Assembly (NCBI GenBank): GCA_022818135.1
Contig: JAFMSR010000005.1
Span: 30,045,600 to 30,109,599 of the forward strand
DNA from: Saxidomus purpurata
Taxonomy: Eukaryota; Mollusca; Bivalvia; Venerida; Veneridae
Direction: 5' to 3'
DNA length: 64,000 nucleotides
Shown: piece after piece, positions 35,316-48,110 of the stretch
How the letters are laid out: each line of letters starts with the position of its first letter
Numbering within the stretch: position 1 is the stretch's first letter
Position numbers and translations under genes: made by a program
Notes under the pieces: generated by a model
Seen by the model: only the letters and a program-made list of their open reading frames with translations
The model's database searches: none
What the model was told of the DNA's origin: nothing

Positions 35316-38300
35316 ATATATTTACTTAATCTACTGCCTTGTCGAAGTGGCTTCCTGGATATTTGAATCAAAGCACAGAAATGCTTTGCGGGATAGAATC
35401 CATCACTTTTATATAATAACTATCATTATGTGTTTGTGTTCTATTCTACCTGATAGAGGCCGACTTTAAGCGCAGGCGTTTATTTTGTTGTTTGATAACG
35501 TTCGGCAATAAAACGTTAGAAATAATATCATATCTTGACGTTGTTCATATTTAATTTTCTTATCAGTGGCCATTTAGCAGTGACTTTATTTAATAATTAA
35601 TAGGCCATCTTAGCAGTGACTTTAATTGATATGCAGCAACGATATGACTTCAACATTTTACAGCTTTTACAACTACAATCTGGTTGCTTTGCCACGATTT
35701 AAAAACGTTAACAGCTCTGAAATATTCAAACAGAATGTTGAATATTTATTTGAAAAGAGCGTTTGAATAACTTAAGATTTCGACAAAACTTCCTACACAT
35801 TTCATATAGATAAGCAAGTAAATGCTCAAAGATCTACTAGACCTACTGAGTTTCTGGAATGACATGAGTGTTCAGTGGTCACATGGAAATAAAGTCACCT
35901 TATGGAAGTAATCACTTTTACAGCTGCTTGAAGAATCGACATCAACATTGTTTTGCGACAGCTTCTTTTCTGCTTTAAGCTTATTATATAGGCTGATAGG
36001 GGATACTCCCTGACCCTTACCACGCCTAAATAATAAAAAACGACGGGAAAAATAAATGGGGTTACCCTATAGGGGCCCCAAAAATGAAAAAAAAAACGTA
36101 TTATCTAGGCAGAATTTTATTCGCAGCACGTTAGAATCATCAGCATGCATATTTCGAATTCACACCACAGTAACCTAACCAAATCTGATTCATATCATAT
36201 TACTCAAGTGTGAAGAATGCTGATATATCAAACCAATCAAACCGCCCCTCGCTGTGTTTTTATTGATTTGAAATCCCTGTCCGTTTCTGTGAAGACATAA
36301 GCAGTTCTCAGCTCAGTGGGTAGCCTATGCCAGATCAGCAACAGATTCGATAAACTCGGTTGAACTAGCTCGGAGTAAATCAAGTTTAACACAAGTACTT
36401 GGAGTACACGTGTACAAAACGTTTTAATATGTTTGAATTTGTATCGCAAACCGAATTATACTGATACTTCATAATTTCAGGCATTTGTATCGTTTAAGAT
36501 AGATCGCGTAACTCTGATATGGATTCAGTTGAATTAGTTCAAACTTCCACCTTTTAAAACGAAACTCAGCTGTCAAATCTGTAAGTGTGCTTGAATTAAA
36601 CGTAATAGCTTATTTTCAGTTTGATTTTGCCTTTTGAGTTAATCATATTTACAAACACTTTAAGCGTTTAATGTTATGCTAAAATGAACAACATGTATGG
36701 ACGTATATGACGAATAATAGTTTGTACAGAACATCTTAAGTGGTAATAAACAAAGAGTTCGTGTTAATTTAATGTTTGCTTTGTGCTTGCAAACTAATTG
36801 AAGGCATAAAGGGACATGTTATACACAAATCATTATGGCTTGATTGTAAAATGTTAGTTGCTGTTTCCATACGTCTTTTTTTATAACAATAGGTTGTTGT
36901 ATGTGTTAACCTTACATTTATAAGTACATGTCTCATGTTAAGTATTGTACAGTATGGCATGACACATAACACTTTTTATTACATTGTTCTTACTTTTCAG
37001 TTTACCTCTCACAGGAAGATAATTTCAAATGTTACTTATAATGCAGAAACTTTATTGATACCCTTCTACTGTTCACTTGTAATAACAAAACATTAAACGA
37101 ATTCTGTTGCTACATTCTCAAAGTGCCTGCATGTGTTGCTCTTTTCGTCGGATTTATTTTAAGTACTTGACTCTTTATATAGTAGTATTATTCATTCGAA
37201 AAATGTTTGTAGTATATCGTGATTAGGGAGATATTGACGGTGTGAATCGCTGGCAACCTGCTATTGTTTATATAATATCGAAGCGTAGATTAAGATGATG
37301 TAACTACCTTTACTGACAAGTCCTCTGTTTGTTGAATTAACTTGGACTCATACGCCGATTTTAAAAATACTCTACTTGATATTTCCATAACAAAAATGTA
37401 AATTTAGTCAAAATCTGGTGGGTTGAAAGTAAAAGTGTCATGAAAATCCTGGCTATCCAGTCGTCGGGTTTCTGGATTACTGCAGCTTGCTTTCTGGATT
37501 ATATGTCAAGGGCATAACGTTGCTGTTTCGCAAAAATAGTATTTATAATGTATAATCAAAGAGATGTGAAGACTTTTAATGATCGTATCTCTGTCATTAA
37601 CTCTACGCACGAGTTATTTACAATTTGTCTGTGTTTTTATTTCGGCGAACGTTTAGGGAAAATCAAATGTAACAGCTTAAGATGTATAGCTGCACATCAC
37701 CTATATAATAACAGCAATGAAAACACCAGACTTGTATTTCGCTGAAATTAAAACATTAGTAATAAAATATTTACGATATAAGACTTTATGTGAGAAATGT
37801 TTTAGTGATTATTTGTTAACAATTACTGATGTATTTATATGATATTAACAATAAATATTTTAAAACAACAGAGCCATGGTTTGAATATTATGCCAAGAAC
37901 ATTTGTTATTATTTGCTCATGGACAGCAAGAAGAGAAGTAGCATTACTTTAGAGGATGACACACTACTATCTTTCTATGATACTTTGCTACGCAAGCAAA
38001 GAAGATGCAATGGTGCTTTAAAGCGATGCCGTTGGATAATTAGCTAGCTGGTGCGATTTTGAAAAGAAAACAACGAAAGACGTGACTGAACGACTAGATG
38101 TAATAACGCAATGGCATAATGGCATAAAAACATTTGGATGTGAGGTCGATTTCAAATCCTGTATTCTTGGAAGTATTGTTTATTGGTCTAACTATATTGT
38201 GAACTGCGCTATACACCAAATACATTTACTTATTGGCGGAGGGATATCACTTTGCCGCTGTCCATCCGTCTATCCATTCGTCGGTCTTGAACCATATCTA

Positions 38301-40620
38301 AGACATGGTTGAGATTATTTTGATAAAACATGGTTGAAGTGTTGACTACTATAGAGTTTTCCGGTCCGTCAAGTTTCAGTAGGATTGCCCAAAACACTAG
38401 AAGTATTGGTCTGTTTCCTATTTCCTTATATAAACTTCAAAGAAACTTAAAAAATAGTGATCTGGTCAAATTGATAGTCTCATTACCTTTAACCAAACAA
38501 ATCTTAAAATAAATTCAACTTTAAGCAGGAAATTCATACCCACTAAAATAAGCCCCCCGCAAGTGGGATGGGGGAGCGGTGTCAGAGCTGTTTGACTTAT
38601 TCATTTTGTTTTCCCTATATAATGGAACAGGAAGCTTCAAAGGTCTCTTTTTCCTTCAATACAGCCGCTATAACTTCATTTAATATTGCACAAATAATAC
38701 TATAGTCCTAGAAATTTATTCACTTCAGAAATGCGGCCCAACACGACAGGAGATCCTTATTCAACGGGTATTTGTCAAATTATCTGTTATTGATACGTTT
38801 TAACATCATAGCAGATACCAATGTTATAGAAACAATCAGTGAACAAAACGATCAGGTAGCAAAATTATTTGTTTGGCTTTTCTATGCAAACACCCCTAAA
38901 ACACACAATCAAAACACTCATACCCAAATACTAGTTTTCTTACCAAATAACAAAATCAGCATTGACACTGTCTAGGCGCTAACTTGGTTACGAAAGAGGA
39001 TCATATTCAACAAACAAAGCGATATATTTACAAACCTCAATATTTTAAACCCCATTTACATTGCCATGTCAAATTTAGGTCTCGTACGTATGTGATTATC
39101 ATGAATCTTCAGTCTACGATGAAATTGTATGAGACATACCGTCTTCGGATGGCATTTTTGACTCACAAACGAGAATAAATATCGTATCAAAAGAGATGAT
39201 GTCTGGACAACTGTAAGTTCCATAATTTTGTTAACAACCTTTACAAGTGCCTGTCGGAAAATATTAGGATGTTTCTAGAACCTTTCTTTACATAGCAATT
39301 CTATACATGAACTAAGAAAATCCCTCGTAAATAATTCAGTTGGACGAGTTTCAATGATAAGTTTCTGTGAACATTTAATTTGCTATTTATAAGAGAGTTT
39401 CGACTAACATGAACTCCGAGTTAAAAGAACAGCGTTCTGATATAAAATTCCTGCTGGCAAAAGCCTAGCCATATTTTTCAAAAACTGCAAAAAAGAATAA
39501 TTTGCGATGTCTGGATATTACGTTCTACATTTTACGACTAGTTTGCTAAGTTTCGCAGCGATAGAAACAGCGTTTTGTAACGTCTACGTCTTGGAGGCCC
39601 GCTGAGGCAGTGATTCCATCATTGGATGTAAGTGTTCAGGTTAACATAATGCAGGATGACCGAAAAAAACTAATCCCCTCCCGTTATCAATTCTTTTTAA
39701 TCTTTAAGATGGCAATTGTAATTGCATCCTCCCTATAGCCCTTACTTTGTCCCCCTTTGACTTTTATTTGTTTCCGGGTTTTAACAAAAACAGTGTTTTT
39801 GTGCTTAATAAAACAAAAGCCTTTAATCTTGCACAGGCGAAGAGTATTTCTGCATTTTGTTTAAATATACTTTTGAAAAGTTTATAGTACAGGATTGAGC
39901 AGGTATGAGATAAAAATGATATTTAAAGGAAACAGTGAAAACAACATTTGCATTTTGATAATGAAAGTACAATGTATAAGACTACTCAGTGCATTTCATG
40001 TAAAGAACAGCCGAACCGAGATATCTGGCAAACGACAAAAGAAAAAGAAAAACAAACCACATACTGACAACACCCAAAATATAGACGGTTGCCGAAGTCG
40101 TACTTGACGATTCAATGTAGTAAATGCAAAGTAACTATCTAACACATTACCTGTTCTACTGAATACATTCTAGAACTCGTAAGGCAGCATACTGGCATAG
40201 TTGAAATCTCATTTGCATTTAGCAAGAACTATAACATTTAGACTAAGTGTGAGAAACAAAATGAATACAAGTTTAAAACCAATATTCTTCGTGAGTATGA
40301 ACAACAAATTATTCAATAAATGAAAAGTTATCTCCTTTAGACTGGATATCATTAAAAAAAACAAGTATTGAAACGAAATCGCATGCATGCAACAATACCT
40401 TAGCATTGACCTTTTAGTTACGTTCATGGTTATTATAAGCAGTACAGATTTTATTTGTTTGTAATATCTGTATAGCGTTCAAAGTATAACTAGAATTCGC
40501 TATTTTGGACCTTGTCGTGACCATAACATTATTGAATATGGGGGAATCGATATAAAACCATGGTATGTTAATATAAGCCACACGACGGTCTTTATAATTA
40601 AAGTTTTAACGAACCCAGCA
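35316..40620. other. Intergenic stretch, no gene recognised
   Basis: I see no recognisable domain, RNA gene or element terminus in these 5.3 kb. Plus-strand ORFs at 37,548-37,745, 37,829-38,047 (ends with basic pairs, ...LLRKQRRCNGALKRC...), 38,082-38,312 and 38,984-39,178 all have 60-76 codons. They lack signal peptides or supporting splice context. A G/C-rich hairpin-like spot ('ccccccgcaagtgggatggggg') lies at 38,552-38,573. Confidence 0.45.
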
Positions 40621-40624
40621 GAAA

Positions 40625-40706
40625 GGATCACTGGCGTAGTGGTATGAAAGTTGAAGTCAAGATCGGTGGGTGTCGAGTTCGAATCTCAGTCTAAGTTCTT
40701 TTTTTT
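40625..40706 (+). ncRNA. tRNA-like pol III unit, degenerate
   Basis: It has a box A-like 'TGGCGTAGTGGTA' at 40,632 and box B-like 'GAGTTCGAATCTC' at 40,675, at the 44-45 base spacing of a real tRNA. Eight T (40,699-40,706) follow, a standard pol III stop signal. However, the D, anticodon and acceptor stems do not pair properly, so it is not a functional tRNA. It is probably a tRNA pseudogene or a SINE head. A second such unit faces it at 40,946-41,053. Confidence 0.5.
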
Positions 40707-40945
40707 CTTTTATGAAAACATCGTAAAAATCTTTTATTGTCGATGTTAGCGACGAAGAAGCAACAGACACTGCCAGCAGCTGTAGAAACTATTCTGACAC
40801 AGACAGCGCTTTTGAATATTCATAATTATTAGTTTCATTCAATAAAATGCTATATATAAAATAAAAACGAAATACAACAGCAAAAAAAAAGACGGCGTAA
40901 AAATATGATAAATTTAGATCTATCAGATGTACTTAGTTTAAAAAG

Positions 40946-41053
40946 AAAAAATATTGAAGGTTCAGGAAAGACTCGAACTCATACCCCCTTTGGTGACTAT
41001 AAAATGCAAGTCTTCCAACGCCAAGCCCCAAACCACTGAGCTATTGCTCTTTT
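40946..41053 (-). ncRNA. tRNA-like pol III unit on the opposite strand
   Basis: On the minus strand it reads 'gagcaaTAGCTCAGTGGTTTGG' in two pieces (box A at about 41,043-41,030), then an unusually long middle, then 'GAGTTCGAGTCTT' (box B near 40,975) and a T6-C-T4 run (40,951 downward), a likely pol III terminator. The middle between the boxes is about 10 bases longer than in a normal tRNA and the T stem pairs poorly, so this is a pseudogene or SINE head, not a working tRNA. It converges on the unit at 40,625-40,706. Confidence 0.5.
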
Positions 41054-41579
41054 ACTACTGATAATGTCACATTTAGCTCTCATTAACATTAAATAGTACT
41101 GATAAACATACCTGTTTTACCTGATATTACAGTATAGAGTTACATTACCGTGCGGTATTTATAATGTATACTTTAACTTAAGATGCCGTTCATGTCAAAG
41201 TGTGATCATTTTATCGCATTACTTTTTTAAATTTAATTACTTTAAAATCATTGCGTTATTAAAATGTTGGCGTGTTTTATCACTTTTTTACTTTAAAGTT
41301 ATATTGCTCTTCGTTTTGAAAATAGTATTATCATGGTCAAGTAATTATAAGCTGCTTGATATGCGATTAATGCTTGAAAACATGAAAGTAACTTTTTAGG
41401 CGTTATTTATCCAGTAAGGTAATAGAAATGAAAATAAACCTTAAAAATATGTGGGTTATCAAAAAATGGTATGGTCAAAAAAGGTTTAATTAATATTATA
41501 CTACAATAAGTTTTGAGACTGACCTTATAAATTAAGACTTAATCTAATAACAGCAAATATTTCTAACATAAATCCTTTA

Positions 41580-42360
41580 AAATATTCTCCCTAAACACTT
41601 CCTTGCAATTTTCCATCCGAGATATCCATGACTTAAACGCCGCATGCTATACTTGAGTGTTTCTATGCCTAGCAAGCATATTTTTAGTACAGGAAAGAGA
41701 AAGACGTCGCAGGGACTCGGGTCTGGCGTGTACGAAGGATGCTTCAATTCTACGACTTGTTCGTCCCGCATAAATACTACACAATATTACTCTTGTATGC
41801 GAAATAATTGTTATGCATGCGACAATTTCCCTCCAAACCAGTTCGTGGGCGAAGTTAAACGAAATGTTTTCTCATTGATTTCAAAATCCTATCTCTCTCA
41901 AACTTTTCAGTAACAAACAAGCTAGGTCCACTGGGTATTTGTACAACAAAACCTTTTGATTTGACGAAAATTGTGAATAGAACCCGTTTAGAGCTTCGAC
42001 TTCGTGTCAGGTTCGAATGGCATTTTCACAACAGAATATTTTGAATTGTGTAACGCGTTTTGAACTTTCCTGTTTATTATTTACACATCTTTGGGTTTCG
42101 AAATAATAGATTCGCGTTTCGTCATCTGTGAGAAGCTCATTTAGCTTTCTATTAAAAACATTTTGTACACTTTCAAACGATTTTGCAACATTTCACACGT
42201 TGGGTCTTTGGTGAACCCACCGTGAACACACCTTTGATAATTATAAGTGTTTTGTCAAAATTTCATGAACACTTCCTAATGAAACACTGATGCAGCTATC
42301 TGATAACATGTATAGCGCGAGTCTTCAACTGCTACCATGTCCTCTACAGCAGCGATGTTC
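41580..42360 (-). pseudogene. Mariner-type transposase relic (lineage 2)
   Basis: Minus-strand motifs are in mariner order. CSRWVHQRP (42,197-42,230) is the equivalent of 'RWVPHLLT'. LLTDDETRIYYFET (42,094-42,137) is the equivalent of 'GDETWIYYYDPET', around the second catalytic aspartate. HPSYTPDPSPCDVFLFPVLK (41,681-41,743) is the equivalent of 'YSPDLAPCDFFLFPKLK', with the third aspartate. A partial N-terminal part ('SVHEILTKHL'-like) lies just above. Stops and frameshifts separate the motifs, so it is inactive. The residues around the signature motifs differ from the relic at 13,735-14,290, so the two came from different mariner lineages. Terminal repeats were not found; the upstream part may be cut by the element starting at 42,434. 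Confidence 0.8.
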
Positions 42361-42433
42361 TTAAAGGACAAAAAGTGCAAAAATGTCTTTCTTGAACTTA
42401 CGATGATCACTTTGAAGGGTACATGTATACCAC

Positions 42434-43389
42434 TTAAGGGGGGGGGGGGGGTCACTGCTGAAATTCAAAATAACAAGACATTTTATTGACCCTGTTTTTT
42501 ACGGAGACTAACATATTGCTAGTGAATTTCTGGAAAAATAATGATAGGTCAATGACTCAACTTTTTCGTAATATTCATCTTTAATGATGCACTATCAGAA
42601 AAGGTGCTTAATACAGAATTAGCTAGAATTTTCGTATTGTAAACGATTATGTATGTGGTGTTTATTTCAGAATGGGTATCAATTTTTAATCTCTTCTAAT
42701 GTAGTCTGTCATACTTTAGTATGAAAAATTAGAGATAGTGGTATTTCTATCATCATCTGAATAAATATTACGCTCCTTATTATTACCCCACCCACTTTAC
42801 TAAAATTCATTTTTTTCAAATTTTGATAAAAGAATATTTCATGATAAAGGAATAACAAGGTTTTTTAGATATTTTGCTTACAGTTTGATTAAAACCTTTA
42901 TTATAGAATGCAAAAATAAAAATTGGGGGGTCAATGTGCATATAAGAAAGAAATTCAATAAAAACTGACAAAAATGTGTTGTATTTTTTTAGATTTCGAC
43001 GAGCTTTGGGATATGACGGCATAGGTCTGTAACAAAGAACTGTAAAAGGAACTAGTTAATTATGCATTTTGATATCCTAACAATTCCTCTTGTAATACAG
43101 TTTGAATTAAGTAAACATCTCAAATGGTTTTTGAGAAATGACTATTTTTGTACCACTACCCACATTTTGGCATATAACAAAATTTGTCAATTTAGTCACA
43201 AGATGTGAGGTCAAAATATTTTTTCTCAAACATTTCGATTTTTTTACACAGAAATATTCCTATTGTGCCTAAGTTTACTACTACATAATTGTTTTTTCCA
43301 GTTAACTCATCATTTTTTAAATATAACAAATGTAAATTTCCGGAAGTGCAAAACTCCAAACCCTCACCAGTGACCCCCACCCCCCTTAA
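42434..43389. mobile_element. TTAA-flanked element with poly-G terminal repeats (~956 bp)
   Basis: The left end is TTAA plus 14 G plus TCACTG (42,434-42,457). The right end, read on the minus strand, is TTAAGGGGGGTGGGGGTCACTGG (43,389 downward). The inverted ends and the TTAA at both edges fit an insertion with TTAA target duplication, as for piggyBac-like elements; the superfamily is inferred from the target only. The interior has no ORF above 71 codons, so this would be a non-autonomous copy. The left poly-G run may be miscounted in the assembly. It lies directly next to the mariner relic at 41,580-42,360. Confidence 0.65.
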
Positions 43390-44940
43390 ATGATTGCATT
43401 CCAAAAGAAATGAAAATAAGAGAAATGTTTATTAACACTTAACTCAATTTCTGTCATTCTCGTTTAACTATTTTTATATATTATATTTCTAGGTACAATG
43501 TAATTCTTTTACTAAAAATGTTTTGCATATACGATGTAAATACTTTTAATCTAACTGTTTTCATATAGATAGCATATCTTAAGATCAACAGTATAAAACA
43601 CCTAGATCAACTTAATTTTTATCTTCCACAAATGGAAGACCATTTTATTCAGAGAACTTTATTAACAAAGGTCAATGATATTCAAATCAGTCGTTAGGAA
43701 GTGTTAACATTTGTTTTTCTGATAAGGAAGACACTTAAGCAAGCTATTAGAAACAATCTTTTACATGTACATAACTCGTATCGTGATATAACTTGAAAGA
43801 TATATTACTGTTATTTGCCTTCTGGAGAGGCCATTAAATCTGAAATATATCTGATCATTGTAGTTGCTTGTCGTGGGTTTTCTTTTTCATTTGGCATGTC
43901 TTTTAGCTTTAGGTTGGACATCGCTTATATGATTTCAATACGGCCCTTTAATTCTTGTATGCAGATGTTGTGTCTGAAGCGCCTTTGCTTGATTATCAAG
44001 ACATCTTTATCACTCGAGCAAGAAGTCTAAATTTAAGATTATTAGTTACTTTTATATTTCTGAAGAATGATATATTGGGTTAATTTGTGTCATTTAGTGA
44101 ACGATAAAAATATACAGTTAACACTTATAACATTCTACCATATTTCAGAATTCTTTAAACATTTAGTGATAAATTGGAAAGCGTAAATGTCTGCATTTAC
44201 GCAGCAATTTCATTCTGTTCTAATGAGACATGGAAAACATGGAAAAAAACATTTCTGAAAGAGCCATTATCATGGTCGTTAAGTAATTGCCTGCTGTTGA
44301 AATGACATGGTTTACATCTTTGAAGTGTTTTTTGTAAGTCAGATTTCCATCAAAACAAGCATTTACAAGGTAACTGATAACAGTCTTATAAATCGGCGCC
44401 AGTCTAGAAACTTTACAATCTTTTTTTTTCATGTAAATGGCCTAGGCTAAGATATATAAACGTCATAAAGTATCATTGATCTGCAGATAGTCGAGTAAAA
44501 CAACATCGACAAATTGGTCAGTTAAAGACGCTCGTTCCTGTGAAAAGAATTTGATATCTCCAAAATGGTATACTGAAATATAAAATGTATAAGTAATTGC
44601 TAGAATAAACAACACAACTTAAAATCTAGGTAGGAATTTGAGAAAATCTGTTTTGAATGTTGGTGAGCTTTGTTTTACTGCACCACGACACTATATGTTT
44701 TATATTTGAATTTCATTATATAATGTATAATTTGGTAGCGTATAATCTAAAAAATACAGATATTCTTTACAAGAATTCTTACTGGAATATATTTTTTTAA
44801 ATAATGTTCTGAAATATGCATTTTCATACAGTTTACAGAACAGTTTACATACAGAAGCACTTTATTTCTTCAAAAAAAATCTGAGAGTAAGCAGCTTTAA
44901 TCTAAATGTGTTACTACCATGAAGAAAAAAAGGAGTTGCC
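43390..44940. other. Intergenic stretch, nothing recognised
   Basis: AT-rich sequence with ORFs of 70-71 codons at 43,815-44,030 (plus) and 44,220-44,432 (minus), neither with a known motif. No terminal repeats or RNA signals were seen. Confidence 0.45.
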
Positions 44941-44979
44941 GTTATAATGAAATCAGAAATTTTTCATCATTGCATCACT

Positions 44980-46420
44980 ACGTTCAACCCGCGTCGCTGT
45001 GAATTTCTACCTACAACAAGGTATATAGAATACAGATAACATGTACTTCAGTTCGTCAATCAAGGTTTTTCAATTGTCAATATACTTGCATATAACTCTG
45101 TATGTAAAGACAACAAACTGAGTTTGGAAAGAGTTTTGTAGAATTTGTTTTAAATGTAGGGTCAACAGTATTAATTTTATTGTTTGGTGTATTCGTTGAT
45201 AGAGAAGCTTTGTACTCACTTTCTTCAACTCTATTTTATTGTTATTTGAAGAGCGTTAACGTCTCCATAGCGACGCTAATAATTGGGCAATCGAAACATT
45301 AAAAAAATATATTTCATTACTCTAAAACTACTAGATTAAATTCCGTATACGGGAGAAAATATATTGCGTTTTCATGTTGTGTGCAGTTGAAACGGTTGGA
45401 AATGTTAGATTTCCTAACCTTTTCCCTAGAGCCTACCTAGCTGCAGTTTTACAATATCAAAGAACTAGATAAATACGTAACTTTGTTCAATTTTATGAGC
45501 AAATCCGATTCTCAAAACTTTACATTACCATCGATCTGACGCTTTTACTTTTATTAAGTTGTGTTTGCAATCTAATAATGGGCGAACTTAACTTTAATGA
45601 TGATCACACTAGTTTCAGTGAACATAATAACTGTTCAGCAAAGCACAGATATTGGATATCTCGGATGTAAAAGTGCACTTCTGTTAAGGGAAAATATATT
45701 TAAGTGTTAAGTTAAGTAATGTGTCATAATTCAGCTTTACAATGTAGTCTTATTTTGTAAAGCAGGCCTCAAACTTGAATGAATGACCCTCATTTTTAAC
45801 TGGTTTCATCAGTACTATTAAGATTTTAATTTTTATACTGTGCACACACAACTATGTCTAAAATCAATTTTATAACAATAATAACTCTCCCTTTAATTTA
45901 AAGATACGTATGCTGAATAAGATCAGTAGTTGATCAAGTTTCAAAAAATATATAATGGGATAAATCAATAAATCATGTATACTTAACAATTTTAAAACGC
46001 AGCCTTTTTAATAATTCGTATATTATAAAGTTAAATAATCATACTGAATCACTTTGTAGGATACACTTATCTTGTCTTCCGATGATAACATTAATGTGGC
46101 ACATTTCCCGTGCAAGCCAGTAACTATTGGTCGTAACAGTAAAGATAGTGCTTGAATAACTGAATGGAAACCATTATTTTGTTCACAATATTTATCTTTC
46201 AGTGATATGAAATAATCATGATAGACATTTTCCACTTATCAATAAACTCGTAAACAACGGAATGTGTTTCAGATTAAGATCATGAGTTAATATCACTATA
46301 AATATGCTGACAGCATCTTTTGTAACCTACATTACAATAATTATTCCAGTAAAAACCATAGAGATGCGTCTGAAATAAGAATGTTAATATCCTTTCTTCT
46401 TTGTTATGTATAACTTTCAG
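44980..46420. repeat. Tandem segmental unit f, copy 1, left part
   Basis: Matches 51,220-52,985. Shared landmarks: 'tcgctgtgaatttctacct' (44,994 and 51,236), 'gacaacaaactgagtt', 'gttttgtagaatttgttt', 'aatgtagggtca', 'gatctgacgcttttacttttatta' in pieces (45,534 and 51,840), 'ctgaatggaaaccattattt' (46,160 and 52,737) and 'aaatatgctgacagcatctt' (46,300 and 52,878). A third, more diverged copy is at 56,690-59,600. The unit is interrupted at about 46,420 by a ~2.4 kb insertion and continues at about 48,860. Confidence 0.85.
46023..46260 (-). pseudogene. Conserved exon-like block, copy 1 (function unknown)
   Basis: The minus-strand frame reads ENVYHDYFISLKDKYCEQNN, then GFHSVIQALSLLLRPIVTGL, then HGKCATLMLSSEDKISVSYK. 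The block recurs at 52,610-52,810 (same residues with two stops) and more distantly at 59,290-59,505 (GNVYHHYNKSLKNKY... LMLSP.DGMSVSHKFI). Preservation of this window better than its surroundings across three copies suggests a former exon, but the upstream side has an in-frame stop and no clean splice site in copy 1. I do not recognise the family. A conserved non-coding element or transposon fragment is the alternative. Confidence 0.4.
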
Positions 46421-46611
46421 TAATTATATGCTCTAATTCGATTCTCTTAAATGAGCATACATCATTTACTATCTGTCATTATACACCTTCAACAATAAAA
46501 ACACAACACAGAGTACCCTTAGGCCAGAGGTATCGTATTTGAGCCGTCCCAGTAAACCGTTTTTGTATAACTAAACCTTAATACAATTCCATCTAAGTAA
46601 CAAAGAACTCC

Positions 46612-48110
46612 TTTTTGGATCGATTGATTTCAATCTATCCAATGTTAACAGAGTATTTAGCTTCCTTACGACCGAACGCTTTACATACAAACAAGTAGTT
46701 CCATATTCAGTTGTTACAAATTATACTGTTTTCTGTTTTAAAAATTATATAGTAACATATCTAAATAATATCAAAACATTTCAGAATAGCATAATATTAT
46801 ATTGTTGTTTTTCTTATAATTTGTAACTCAAATCAACGAGGTATCTGTTCTGTATAGAACTATTTTCCTACACGGTTTTGATCACAACAGTTTTCCAATC
46901 AGACCGGTGTGACATGAGAAATGTAAGACCCGTGAAATACGTATCGCTACACCGGATACACTAAATTCAGTGTTTCCGCGAGAGCGCGTTTTCTGCGGTT
47001 TTGACGCACTCATTTTGTCAATGACGCAAGAGAAATAGCAAAGAGCGTCTTCTATGACGTAATTAAAATGTATATGATCAAATTAATACAAAAATAACAT
47101 TTAAAAACCTCTCAAAACGCTTCGAAATGCAATATAAATTGTTTACAAAATACGCTTCCGGTATGGGATATGTCGAATTTTGACCCTGTTCCGTCGTCGT
47201 TGTCGTCTGATTTCGGATCGACCCGCATTTTGTACCATTGCGTTTTTGTGTCTACGATACCATGTTGACGGTATTGTAGACGCACAACAAGAGATGCTCG
47301 ACTAACCTTAACAGGGGAAACAAAAACGTCTTCCTGGGTGATTTTAATGATCATTTTGTAGTAATTTCGATCTGACTGTCACACTGAAAGGGGTTTCAGT
47401 GTGCAAAATAATATCAAAGTTTAATGTCTATGGTTGAAAGCACTTATGAAAAATTCTCTTTGTGGACAAATTTGACTTGAGAAGCAGTGACAGAATGGAA
47501 AGCATCCAAAGAGAAACACCTGTTTTCTTGCCAACATTTTGATTGCCCACCATTTTGTGATGTCTCACATGCAGTTTTACAGAAGTAAACTGAATAAAAG
47601 TTCTTTAACATATAGTCATGCCTTTTATTTTTTGACAATAAAGAGTATAACCCTCGGAATTTCTAAATAATCCCCGAATTCTGATGCAGGGAACTGGCAC
47701 CGGGGGTCTTCCTCCTCCACGAAAGCCGGAAGTTGCAATATGACCTTAGCTGTTGAGTGCGACGTTAAATCCGAATTAATTGGCACACTACAATCAACCT
47801 TATGGGCATATCCCATAACTTTTGAATGACATTAAAAGTTGTTCAAACCATGACATTTCAGTTCAGTTTTGTCAAAATCCATTTTTCAGTTACGATTCAC
47901 AGCTTAATACTTCAAAGGACAGTTGAACATAATCATTAAATGACATAATGTAAGCATATTGGTCCCTATCTCAAAAGTAAAGTTCAAACAAATGTTTAAA
48001 GGTCAAAATTTGTGGACAGTTGTGTCTCCAGTTTATAACTTTACTCATGCAAGGGTTGTCCTGATATTTACACATGTAGTTGTTAAAAAAATCGAGCCAG
48101 CACTTTCAGT
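46612..48110 (-). mobile_element. ~1.5 kb dispersed element, copy B
   Basis: Inverted relative to copy A (2,690-4,175), with similarity throughout. It includes 'ccaatgttaacagagta' (46,638), 'tgttgtttttcttataatttgtaac' in pieces (46,803), 'gcgcgttttctg.ggttttgacgcactcattttgtcaatga' in pieces (46,984-47,024), 'gggatatg', 'gatcattttgtagtaattt' (47,350) and 'caaaatttgtggacagttgtg' (48,004). It differs from A by a ~50 base addition near 46,895-46,950 and by lacking A's small tandem duplication. It carries the same SINE tail (47,694-47,772). Confidence 0.7.
47694..47772 (+). mobile_element. RUDI-like SINE tail fragment inside copy B
   Basis: Reads 'ggcaccgggggtcttcctcc', 'ggaagttgcaatatgacctt' and 'gagtgcgacgttaaatccg'. 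It is the counterpart of 3,108-3,182 at the same position inside the other element copy. The retained 'gcgacgttaaa' end is the usual 3' border of this SINE type (from memory). Confidence 0.7.

Noticed and set aside
34736..35469. Two 211-225 codon ORFs on opposite strands
   Set aside because: Nearly all codons are N from the scaffold gap.
37829..38047. Possible neuropeptide precursor (basic pairs near the C terminus)
   Set aside because: No signal peptide, no repeated peptide or amidation motif, and base composition typical of chance ORFs here.
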